12,114 bases of DNA from Puniceicoccaceae bacterium (lineage in GTDB: Bacteria; Verrucomicrobiota; Verrucomicrobiia; Opitutales; Coraliomargaritaceae), in contig PXBU01000049.1 of assembly GCA_003566795.1 (NCBI GenBank), forward strand, positions 1 to 12,114, written 5' to 3'. The translations under genes and the position numbers were made by a program. How positions within the stretch are numbered: position 1 is the first letter of the stretch; every line of letters begins with the position of its first letter. This document shows, one piece after another, positions 1-5,347 of the stretch. Below the pieces are notes generated by a model. It searched no databases, was not told the DNA's origin, and worked only from the letters and a program-made list of their open reading frames with translations.

Positions 1-407
1 GCAACGGCCCCGATAAACCAGCAAAGCAGCAATTCCACCGGAACGCGCATGCCGGAGCGGACTGCCTTTTGATACATCAGTAGACCCACCGTTAAATTCA
101 GGATTTGCAAATTGCAGAAGAGTGCCAAAAAAGCGATCGGATGCCGCGAAAAGTCACGAGCGGATTCGTAGGAGATCGGCGCATACGGGTCCGGCAGAAT
201 CGCCGCTTGATGCGACTTCCATAATAACACGAACAGCACGATACAATACAAGGGAGGCAGCAGCAGCGGCTGTGCCAATGCCCGGACCAAGCGCGACTGG
301 GGAAAAACAATAATGGCCAGCCATACCGGTGCCGTCATCGTCATGATGACGACAAAGGTGCGGTCCAAGTCCGCCGCGCCAAAAGTCTCAATTAACCAAA
401 TCGGCAT
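1..407 (-). CDS. ABA4-like (DUF4281) integral membrane protein, C-terminus beyond window
   Basis: Open minus-strand frame from an ATG at 405-407 to the window edge, about 135 codons without a stop. The protein starts MPIWLIETFG and is strongly hydrophobic, with membrane segments near residues 15-35 (VVIMTMTAPVWLAIIVFP), 46-64 (PLLLPPLYCIVLFVLL), 92-115 (FLALFCNLQILNLTVGLLMY) and a fourth beginning near 125. The pattern of hydrophobic helix, then FPQSRLVR, then a Pro-rich helix with LY, then a late helix ending in VGLLMYQKA resembles the ABA4-like/DUF4281 family. Its plant member takes part in neoxanthin formation; bacterial roles are unclear. The family is roughly 140-150 residues long, so only a short tail should be missing. 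No good ribosome site precedes the ATG. Assignment rests on recalled sequence pattern only; a different small four-helix membrane protein is possible. Confidence 0.55.
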   Translation of the reverse strand, partial: MPIWLIETFGAADLDRTFVVIMTMTAPVWLAIIVFPQSRLVRALAQPLLLPPLYCIVLFVLLWKSHQAAILPDPYAPISYESARDFSRHPIAFLALFCNLQILNLTVGLLMYQKAVRSGMRVPVELLLCWFIGAV

Positions 408-480
408 GTGGGTGGGAAGGTGGGAAGGTAGAAAGTGGAAGGTCAGAAAGTCTTGTTTAGTATTCCATTAAATAATTTTT

Positions 481-560
481 GACAGAATATCGCGTAGCGA
501 CTGGCTTTATGCCAGGATCGAGCCCTGGTGCCTAGCAAGCCTGTTCGAATCGAGGAAAAA
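481..560. repeat. REP-like hairpin element in the purC/ABA4 gap
   Basis: The 226-base gap between purC and the ABA4-like gene has no convincing gene. It holds a perfect 5-bp stem with a 5-base loop at 501-515 (CTGGC, TTTAT, GCCAG). A competing 5-bp stem shares its right half (CCAGG at 512-516 with CCTGG at 524-528). The 63-codon minus-strand frame through the gap does not look like a protein. I infer an intergenic, possibly dispersed palindromic repeat; its copy number cannot be seen from one window. Confidence 0.3.
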
Positions 561-633
561 AGGGACTTCACGTAGTTACGCCCGCTCAAGACCCTCTCGC
601 TACAAAAATTTAAAAGACTTATTTCAACCTCCA

Positions 634-1551
634 TTAGCTGTTTGCCTGGACGATGGATTGGTAGGCCTCGATGTATCGCTTGAGGGTGCCGGCGAGGACC
701 TCTTCAGGCAGTGGTGGCGGCGGTGGCGTCTTGCCCCAATCCAGCGATTCGAGATAATCGCGCACAAACTGCTTGTCGTAGGAGGGCTGCGGCCCCCCGG
801 GACGGTAGGCGGACTTAGGCCAGTAGCGAGAGGAATCCGGGGTCAGGATTTCATCGATCAGGAACAAATCGCCCGCGGCATCCGTGCCGAACTCAAATTT
901 TGTATCGGCCAAAATGATGCCGGCGGGGGCGACCCGTGCCACCCCCATTTCATAGAGTGCCAAACTCAAATCGCGCACCCGGCGAAAAAGCGATTCACCG
1001 ATCAAGTCAGCCGCGTCCGCACAATCTATCGGCATATCGTGACCACTGGCGGCTTTAGTCGTCGGCGTAAACAGCGGCTCCGGCAACTGACTGCTCTCCA
1101 GCAGGCCCGCGGGAAGTTCGTATTCGAAGAGTTTGCCGTGTTGGCGGTAGTCCTTCCACCCGGAGCCGGATAGATAGCCGCGCACCACCGCCTCGATCGG
1201 CAACGGCTTGAGCTTCTTTACGATCATACTGCGATGCTCCAACTCCGGGTAGTCTTGGCCCAACGCTTGAATCCGCTCCGCATGGTCCTCCACCAGATGG
1301 TGCGGCGTGAGCGCAGCGGCCCGCTCAAACCAATCGAGACTCATCTGAGTCAACAGGATACCCTTGCCCGCCAAGCCCTCATTCATGATGACGTCAAAAG
1401 CCGAGACACGGTCAGTCGCCACCATCAGTAGCGCATCGCCCATGTCGAAGACTTCCCGCACTTTGCCTTTGGCCACCAGTGGATAGGGTAAGCCCTCAAC
1501 AGCCATCATAGCCACGCGCGGCAGTGGAAACGGTAAATCAACATCCAACAT
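634..1551 (-). CDS. purC: Phosphoribosylaminoimidazole-succinocarboxamide synthase (SAICAR synthetase)
   Basis: This 305-residue cytosolic enzyme of de novo purine synthesis joins CAIR and aspartate with ATP to give SAICAR. Family hallmarks are in order: the ATP-binding start GKVREVF (residues 29-35), TDRVSAFDVIM (47-56), the KKLKPLPIEAVVRGYLSGSG stretch (112-131), ADTKFEFG (215-222), DEILTPDSSRYWP (233-245) and a SYDKQFVRDYL tail (257-267). The length matches the long form (about 300 residues, like yeast Ade1) rather than the roughly 240-residue E. coli form. I chose the ATG at 1549-1551 because AAGGA stands just upstream; the Met pair at residues 15-16 is a less supported alternative. The gene is transcribed away from the divergent tRNA-Glu, and a promoter-like pair lies at 1601-1629. 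No sign of damage. Confidence 0.97.
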   Translation of the reverse strand: MLDVDLPFPLPRVAMMAVEGLPYPLVAKGKVREVFDMGDALLMVATDRVSAFDVIMNEGLAGKGILLTQMSLDWFERAAALTPHHLVEDHAERIQALGQDYPELEHRSMIVKKLKPLPIEAVVRGYLSGSGWKDYRQHGKLFEYELPAGLLESSQLPEPLFTPTTKAASGHDMPIDCADAADLIGESLFRRVRDLSLALYEMGVARVAPAGIILADTKFEFGTDAAGDLFLIDEILTPDSSRYWPKSAYRPGGPQPSYDKQFVRDYLESLDWGKTPPPPPLPEEVLAGTLKRYIEAYQSIVQANS

Positions 1552-1600
1552 AGGTCCTTAATGAACCGCTAAAACATCGCCTGCAAACGGTTTCTGAAGC

Positions 1601-1629
1601 TTTATAACAAAATTCACTTTTTTTCTAAA
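1601..1629 (-). promoter_or_regulatory. Putative sigma70-type promoter for purC
   Basis: Read on the minus strand, TTTAGA (1624-1629) is followed after 17 bases by TATAAA (1601-1606), about 50 bases before the purC start, in a clearly AT-rich stretch. The -35 match is only 4 of 6. Sequence inspection only. Confidence 0.4.
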
Positions 1630-1635
1630 AAAGAC

Positions 1636-1663
1636 TTGCAGCGCCTAATCCGAAACGTAGCTT
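1636..1663 (+). promoter_or_regulatory. Possible promoter for tRNA-Glu
   Basis: TTGCAG (1636-1641) and TAGCTT (1658-1663) are separated by 16 bases, with the -10-like box 17 bases before the tRNA 5' end. Both boxes are weak matches; the position is what makes the pair plausible. Confidence 0.25.
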
Positions 1664-1680
1664 CTCCAACTTCCTCCTAC

Positions 1681-1758
1681 CTCCCGTTCGTCTAGCCCGG
1701 TCTAGGACACCTGGTTTTCATCCAGGCAACAGGGGTTCGAATCCCCTACGGGAGGCCA
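1681..1758 (+). tRNA. tRNA-Glu (anticodon UUC), CCA encoded
   Basis: The cloverleaf can be drawn by hand. The acceptor stem is CTCCCGT (1681-1687) with ACGGGAG (1748-1754). The anticodon stem is CCTGG (1710-1714) with CCAGG (1722-1726) around the loop TTTTCAT, which gives anticodon TTC at 1717-1719. The T arm is AGGGG/CCCCT around TTCGAAT (1731-1747). The discriminator is G1755 and CCA is encoded at 1756-1758. It reads GAA/GAG codons. The 3' half of this gene is the sequence repeated at 1901 and 3933, so it is also the likely integration target of the neighbouring element. Confidence 0.97.
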
Positions 1759-1832
1759 TTTTTTCGAAGAGGCCCATCGGTACATACCGGTGGGCCTTTT
1801 TGATGTGTCCCATAACTGGGGATTTGAACCCC
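1741..1832 (+). repeat. tRNA-Glu 3' end repeat, copy A (likely attachment site)
   Basis: This copy begins in the tRNA T arm and runs through the acceptor stem, CCA, terminator hairpin and a following stretch ending in GGGGATTTGAACCCC. The block from TACGGGAGGCC to the T tract recurs at 1901-1966 and 3933-3988. The trailing GTCCCATAACTGGGG stretch recurs only after copy C. Copy A differs from B and C in reading CATACCGG where they read CATATCGG, and in having one T fewer in the T tract. That a tRNA 3' end is duplicated beside an integrase relic is the usual mark of tRNA-targeting integrases. Confidence 0.65.
1770..1801 (+). terminator. Rho-independent terminator after tRNA-Glu
   Basis: Stem AGGCCCA (1770-1776) pairs with TGGGCCT (1791-1797), extended inside by CGGTA/TACCG, and is followed by a T run to 1801. 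It starts 11 bases after the encoded CCA. Confidence 0.85.
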
Positions 1833-1900
1833 TGTTACCCTCACTAGGGTTCGACGGAAGGAGCAAAGCGACTGGAGATGGGGAGCGCCTGAGCGCGACC

Positions 1901-1966
1901 AATCCCCTACGGGAGGCCATTTTTTCGAAGAGGCCCATCGGTACATATCGGTGGGCCTTTTTTGAT
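1901..1966 (+). repeat. tRNA-Glu 3' end repeat, copy B
   Basis: The copy begins AATCCCCTACGGGAGGCC, so it includes the 3' strand of the T stem, the acceptor strand, CCA and the terminator. The T loop is not intact: in its place lies GCGCCTGAGCGC, itself a small hairpin. The similarity ends after the T tract and GAT. This is a tRNA fragment, not a second functional tRNA. Confidence 0.65.
1931..1963 (+). terminator. Terminator hairpin of repeat copy B
   Basis: AGGCCCA (1931-1937) pairs with TGGGCCT (1952-1958), followed by six T residues. It is a copy of the tRNA-Glu terminator and would insulate the island genes from upstream transcription. Confidence 0.7.
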
Positions 1967-2046
1967 CGTCCACCCATCTCTGTCCCAGATCACCTCCAAC
2001 ACAATTTCTTCCTCAAGAATCAGCCCTGTCTTTACCTTCTGGAGAC

Positions 2047-2307
2047 ATGAAGGCGGCTCTTGACCTTTCGAAGAAACCCAGCACTCTATTAATAGTAATG
2101 CGCATGTTAGCCACAGTTCAAGACAGCGACAAAGCCTTCACGGACGCTCGGATTCAATCCCGCCGCGAAGACCAGCTTGCTATGGCTACTGGCAAAGCAT
2201 CACCCGCTGAGCTGCAGCAGAAGAACTCGATCCTTCCTGATAATTTCTGGAGCGAAGCCAAAGTCAATTGGAACAGCTTCGCGGTTGGAACGAAATCGCA
2301 CAGTTAA
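2047..2307 (+). CDS. Small protein of unknown function, overlapping the nucleotidyltransferase-fold gene
   Basis: An 86-residue frame starting at an ATG with GGAG immediately upstream (CTGGAGACATG). A second Met at residue 18 is an alternative start. The protein is mostly polar, with a Lys/Arg/Gln-rich centre (about residues 33-60, including MATGKASPAELQQKNSILPD), no membrane segment, and no motif I can name with confidence. Its last codons overlap the likely start of the downstream gene, so translational coupling is likely. Small, polar genes placed directly before nucleotidyltransferase-fold genes are often antitoxin-like partners; that role is inference from arrangement only. A frameshifted N-terminal portion of one longer protein is the alternative, since the frame below is open far upstream of its homology. 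Confidence 0.5.
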   Translation: MKAALDLSKKPSTLLIVMRMLATVQDSDKAFTDARIQSRREDQLAMATGKASPAELQQKNSILPDNFWSEAKVNWNSFAVGTKSHS

Positions 2308-2989
2308 AGACTACCTCGACCTTCTCGACGAAGGCACAGGACTTTTGCTCGTCGGCGGCCAAGCCGTTAATTTATGGGCGGAGCGTTACCGATCTGAGGA
2401 CCCTGCAATACTGGAATACCTTCCCTTTACCAGTGGGGATGCCGATTTTTATGAGCGCAGCAAACAGCGACTGAAGCTACCTCCCAATTGGAAAGAGCTG
2501 CCATTGCCCACCAAAGGGCGTATGCGCATCGTCACACATGCACTCCTCGGACCCGAAGGACAAAGGGCGGAAGTCATTCGATCTGTAATCGGGCTCACTC
2601 AGCAGGAGCTTGAGGAGGGTTCCATTGCCATCGAATACGAAAGCCGTCCGATGTGGTTCCTCGTCCCCTCTGCGCTCTACCAAGCAAAGCTGGAAAACTT
2701 GAAGTCAATTAACCAAGAAGGACGACAAGACCTCAAACACTTGAAACTGCTGGTGCCAGTCACGCGGTGTTTCTTCGAGGAACTCCTAACACAACATACT
2801 TCCAGCGAGCGACCTACCCGCGCAATCACTTGGATGAGTCAGCACGCCAAGAATGCGCAGAAGGCTATCAAGCTAGGCCACCATAAGGCTACCGACTGGA
2901 ACAGCTTCTTCCCCATCAAACTCATGCAAGACCACCCAAGCGAGGCGGTCAGAAACTTCGCGAAGTATCAGCTCAAGCCGAACGTATAA
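2285..2989 (+). CDS. Nucleotidyltransferase-fold protein, possibly toxin-like (AbiEii/MNT superfamily)
   Basis: A 234-residue frame if started at the TTG at 2285. The frame stays open back to an ATG at 2177, but residues encoded there look like a shadow of the overlapping small gene. The informative part is LLVGGQAVNLW (about residues 21-31) followed by FTSGDADFYER (48-58). A GG helix turn then a D-x-D at the end of the next strand is the nucleotidyltransferase-fold metal site, so GG at 24-25 and Asp52/Asp54 are the expected functional residues. The remaining 170 residues are soluble and helix-rich. Members of this superfamily include AbiEii-type toxins and aminoglycoside-modifying enzymes, and they are common cargo of mobile elements. 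Whether it is a toxin, and whether its non-ATG start is real or a decay sign, cannot be told from sequence. It stops at TAA 2987-2989, just before a hairpin. Confidence 0.5.
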   Translation: MERNRTVKDYLDLLDEGTGLLLVGGQAVNLWAERYRSEDPAILEYLPFTSGDADFYERSKQRLKLPPNWKELPLPTKGRMRIVTHALLGPEGQRAEVIRSVIGLTQQELEEGSIAIEYESRPMWFLVPSALYQAKLENLKSINQEGRQDLKHLKLLVPVTRCFFEELLTQHTSSERPTRAITWMSQHAKNAQKAIKLGHHKATDWNSFFPIKLMQDHPSEAVRNFAKYQLKPNV

Positions 2990-2998
2990 AGCTCAGAA

Positions 2999-3019
2999 TT
3001 TTGGCTACCCCCGCCAAAA
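2999..3019 (+). terminator. Hairpin after the nucleotidyltransferase-fold gene
   Basis: A perfect inverted repeat, TTTTGGC (2999-3005) and GCCAAAA (3013-3019) around a 7-base loop, starts ten bases after the TAA. No T run follows on the plus strand, so termination strength is doubtful, but the placement fits a terminator. Confidence 0.45.
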
Positions 3020-3031
3020 CTGAAAAAACTT

Positions 3032-3420
3032 ATGAAACGTTCAAATACCGTCACCCTCTCTCTGCCTTGGAACCAAATAGGAAGCACTCTTCCGAACCTT
3101 GCTCAGTTCATCCGTCTCTCCCTGCAAAAGCTCCGCCTTGAATACAAAGACAAGGAGGCGATGCCCGCCATCTGGCATGAGTTGGGAAAGAAGATTGGCC
3201 GCCGTGGATGCCTCCAAGTGGACGGCCTCTTTGAAATGGGCTGCGGAGCCAACCCGAGCACCCGCATCGATTCGGCAAAGCTCCGAACAAGTTTTTGCAG
3301 ACCTGTCTTGCAGAAGGGAACGCACATTCCGCACTGACGCCCTTCGCCACCTTGAAGGAAGGAGCGAAAGTCCGCAAATCTGATTCGACTGTCAAAGAAC
3401 AGAAAGTGGTCGCCGCCTAG
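3032..3420 (+). pseudogene. Unidentified degraded coding region
   Basis: Coding-like sequence is spread over more than one frame. An ATG at 3032 opens a 101-residue frame (MKRSNTVTLSLPWNQIG...) whose first half looks protein-like, up to about HELGKKIGRR. Its second half does not. A different frame then reads FLQTCLAEGNAHSALTPF and on to KEQKVVAA, ending in TAG at 3418-3420. I read this as one gene broken by at least one frameshift. I do not recognise the family. The final TAG overlaps the stop of the convergent integrase relic inside one CTAG. Alternatives are two short unrelated relics or chance open frames. Confidence 0.35.
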
Positions 3421-3901
3421 ATCGTATCGTATTTCTCACGCTCGCCCTTGATGACGAAGCGTCCCTGCTCTCGAATTTTCTCAAGCTCGGGAAGCTGGCA
3501 GCCCTTGGGGACGATACGCCAGAAACGATCTGCCTCCTCCATTTCGACCAAATCAAGGTAATGCTGCTTGATCACTGTCTCTGAATTGCCCGTCTGGAGA
3601 GCCGCATCCGCAGGCGACCGAAAGGAACCAACAAAGACCTTTTGGAACCCCTTTCACTGAGAAACTTCAGCGCGGCAAAGGCATCATCCAGTTCTGCTGG
3701 GCTGAGCTTGGTAAACAGGAAGCGACCATTGTCATCGCCCTGGCGCAACTTTACCTCCAGCTGTTGCTTGAATGCCTCAGCTGCTTCCTTGGTCTTGAAG
3801 TTCTGGCGCTCTTGCTTGCCGTTGACCGTGCCAGAGACCTTCCAGGCGATCGTCCCGCCAGGATTCGTTATCTTCTTCAACTTTATGCGCGATTTCCGCA
3901 T
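3417..3901 (-). pseudogene. Tyrosine recombinase (integrase) relic, catalytic core deleted and frameshifted
   Basis: From the ATG at 3899-3901 the first 85 or so residues look like the arm-binding and start of the core-binding part of a phage-type integrase: basic MRKSRIKLKK, then GGTIAWKVSGTVNGKQERQNF, then KTKEAAEAFKQQLE. The frame then reads nonsense to a TGA at 3572. In another frame, immediately beyond, sits an integrase-like C-terminus: ALQTGNSETVIKQHYLDLV followed by EEADRFWRIVP, ending in TAG at 3417-3419. The HY Tyr aligns with the nucleophile position of the family. About 200 residues carrying the Arg-Lys-His-Arg part of the site are absent. So an internal deletion, with loss of frame, joined the two ends near 3600-3650. 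The gene starts 30 bases from repeat copy C, as expected for an integrase next to its attachment site. It cannot encode an active enzyme. Confidence 0.75.
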
Positions 3902-3932
3902 CCGCTCCGTCTCAGTGGTCAGTCTCTCGGGT

Positions 3933-4019
3933 TACGGGAGGCCATTTTTTCGAAGAGGCCCATCGTTACATATCGGTGGGCCTTTTTTGATGAGTCCCAT
4001 AACTGGGGATTTGAACCCC
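3933..4019 (+). repeat. tRNA-Glu 3' end repeat, copy C (likely distal attachment site)
   Basis: Identity with copy A starts at TACGGGAGGCC, so only the acceptor strand and CCA of the tRNA are present, then the terminator, then GTCCCATAACTGGGG and TTGAACCCC. Beyond 4019 the match to the copy A flank continues (GGGTTCGACGGA), but 14 bases present after copy A are missing. That loss creates a perfect 14-bp palindrome, GAACCCCGGGGTTC, at 4013-4026. Confidence 0.65.
3956..3988 (+). terminator. Terminator hairpin of repeat copy C
   Basis: AGGCCCA (3956-3962) pairs with TGGGCCT (3977-3983), followed by six T residues. Copy of the tRNA-Glu terminator. Confidence 0.7.
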
Positions 4020-4064
4020 GGGGTTCGACGGAGCGAAGCGGAGATGGGCCATTGTTACGCTCGT

Positions 4065-4167
4065 GGTGCCTGCGCTTGCGCATGGCACCATCGCCGTCCA
4101 GGCGATGGCCACCCCGACACTCCCCTACGGCTACACCAACCACGGCATCACTGCGCGTACGCGGTGA
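4065..4167. other. Cluster of three hairpins in a gene-free stretch
   Basis: Between repeat copy C and menB (4020-4266) I see no credible gene. Three inverted repeats lie within about 100 bases: GGTGCC-TGCGC with GCGCA-T-GGCACC (4065-4089, one bulged base), ATCGCC with GGCGAT (4090-4106), and TCAC-T-GCG with CGC-G-GTGA (4148-4167). The first two abut. One plus frame across them, ending at TGA 4165-4167 and including MATPTLPYGYTNHGI, has mostly G or C in third positions, so a vestigial coding tail is also possible. Confidence 0.4.
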
Positions 4168-4266
4168 CTGATTCCGCACTAAGGTGTGCTCTACCTGACA
4201 AGGCCATCTCCCCAGAATTTTTTTCTCGCCCCGTCTCCTTGTTCAATCTACCAGACCACCGCTCAT

Positions 4267-5100
4267 CTACGGCAGCCACGGATACTTCTTATAGTCCGGC
4301 GCGCGTTTTTCGTTCCAGGCTTTGCGGCCTTCTTCGCCCTCTTCGGTCAGATAGTAGAGTAAAGTGGCGTTGCCGGCCAGCTCCTGCAGGCCCTGCTGGC
4401 CGTCGACGTCGGCGTTGAAGGCGGATTTCAGGCAGCGGATGGAAAGTGGACTGTGCTGCAGGATTTCGCTGGCCCACTGCACACCCTCGGCTTCCAACTG
4501 CTCGTAAGGCACCACCTGGTTGACCAGCCCCATGTCGAGGGCCTCCTGTGCGTTGTATTGACGACACAAATACCAAATCTCGCGGGCCTTCTTCTGGCCC
4601 ACGATGCGTGCGAGATAGCTGGAGCCGAAGCCGCCGTCGAAACTCCCCACCTTCGGGCCAGTCTGCCCGAAGACGGCGTTGTCCGCCGCGATGGTCAGAT
4701 CGCACACCACATGCAGCACATGCCCGCCGCCGATGGCGTAGCCTGCCACCAGCGCAATCACCACCTTGGGCATGGAGCGGATCAGCTTTTGCAGGTCGAG
4801 CACGTTAAGGCGTGGCACGCCGTCCTTGCCCACATAGCCGCCCGCCTTGTGCCCGCGAATCTTTTGGTCGCCACCCGCGCAGAAGGCAAACTTGCCGTCC
4901 GTCTGCGGATTGAAACCGGATAGCAACACCACCCCGATCGAGGTGTCATCCTTGGCATCGCTAAAGGCATCGATCAACTCCGCCACCGTATCCGGCGTAA
5001 AGGCATTGCGCCGGTGCGGCCGGTTGATCGTCACCTTGGCAATGCCCTCGGCCTTGTGATAAAGAATGTCTTCGTATTCGCGCGCAGTTTTCCAATTCAT
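4267..5100 (-). CDS. menB: 1,4-dihydroxy-2-naphthoyl-CoA synthase
   Basis: This crotonase-fold enzyme closes the second ring of the menaquinone nucleus by converting o-succinylbenzoyl-CoA to dihydroxynaphthoyl-CoA. The 277-residue protein matches MenB throughout: NRPHRRNAFTPDTV (residues 26-39), the CAGGDQ CoA/oxyanion region (74-79), AGYAIGGGHVLH (119-130), FGQTGPKVGSFDGG (144-157), GQKKAREIWYLCRQYNA, and the tail EGRKAWNEKRAPDYKKYPW. QTGPKVG is the type I (bicarbonate-dependent) signature, as in E. coli; the type II form has Asp at the Gly position. I start at ATG 5098-5100 because MNWKTAREYEDILY lines up with the start of cyanobacterial MenB (MDWHIAKHYDDILY). An upstream in-frame ATG at 5154 would add 18 unconserved residues. 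No other men gene is nearby. The product, menaquinone, would be the electron acceptor for the quinone oxidoreductase at 7495-8847. Confidence 0.96.
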   Translation of the reverse strand: MNWKTAREYEDILYHKAEGIAKVTINRPHRRNAFTPDTVAELIDAFSDAKDDTSIGVVLLSGFNPQTDGKFAFCAGGDQKIRGHKAGGYVGKDGVPRLNVLDLQKLIRSMPKVVIALVAGYAIGGGHVLHVVCDLTIAADNAVFGQTGPKVGSFDGGFGSSYLARIVGQKKAREIWYLCRQYNAQEALDMGLVNQVVPYEQLEAEGVQWASEILQHSPLSIRCLKSAFNADVDGQQGLQELAGNATLLYYLTEEGEEGRKAWNEKRAPDYKKYPWLP

Positions 5101-5138
5101 GCAGCTCACTAAAGGTTTCTTTGCCCCTGAGGCAACTG

Positions 5139-5339
5139 CTATACCAATATCCATAGCAGGGGCTTTCCTTGGCTCTGATCATGGGCTCTGCCGAATGTTT
5201 CCGCCTGAATCGAGATATTCAGGAAGGTCCGCTGCTGTTCGCCAGCTGGCAGCACCGGCTGTTCCGGCAGCAGATGAACGCGGGCGCGCTCTGCGCCGAA
5301 GGGCTCCGCCTGAGAGCAAAGACTGTTGGGGATTCCCTC
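5139..5339 (-). pseudogene. Short coding relic upstream of menB, perhaps from a VWA-domain protein
   Basis: A stop-to-stop frame of 66 codons lies between the glutathione peroxidase gene and menB, ending at TAG 5139-5141. It has no ATG. Its translation is protein-like (ERARVHLLPEQPVLPAGEQQ, then RTFLNISIQAETFG). The pattern of LLPE, P-LPAGE, then a short beta-like run resembles the start of bacterial von Willebrand factor A-domain proteins, just before their metal-binding DxSxS strand, but that strand is absent. If real, it is a leftover of a deleted gene. A perfect hairpin (CCTGAAT with ATTCAGG, 5204-5223) sits within it. The opposite strand is also open, so chance openness in GC-rich DNA is the main alternative. 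Confidence 0.3.
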
Positions 5340-5347
5340 CTAGGATT

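Larger units (their letters stand above)
1741..4019. mobile_element. Remnant of a tRNA-Glu-integrated genetic element
   Basis: I infer a decayed integrative element of about 2.2 kb. Seen in sequence: three copies of the tRNA-Glu 3' end plus terminator (A 1741, B 1901, C 3933); an integrase relic on the minus strand right beside copy C; and cargo of a small gene, a nucleotidyltransferase-fold gene and an unidentified broken gene. Copies B and C share variants (CATATCGG, longer T tract) that A lacks, so B and C may be the ends of the surviving insert, with A-B a separate short tandem unit. The sequence after C matches that after A, which suggests C carries the original chromosomal flank. No intact mobility gene remains, so the element should be immobile on its own. 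Confidence 0.6.

Noticed and set aside
443..634. 63-codon minus-strand open frame after purC
   Set aside because: It covers the hairpin element, begins inside the purC stop region, has no ribosome site and its translation is low in protein-like character.
1806..1834. Antisense tRNA T arm (GGGGATTTGAACCCC read on the minus strand)
   Set aside because: The stem-loop looks like a T arm, but no matching acceptor, D or anticodon arms could be drawn around it, and the outer base pair fails.
1901..1915. Second tRNA-Glu gene at repeat copy B
   Set aside because: Only the 3' acceptor and part of the T stem are present; there is no anticodon arm upstream.
1702..2050. Open frames on both strands across the tRNA repeats (91, 75 and 86 codons)
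   Set aside because: They are translations of the tRNA-Glu 3' end, the terminator hairpin and their copies. The same peptide pieces recur at 3919-4179 because the DNA is repeated, not because a protein is conserved.
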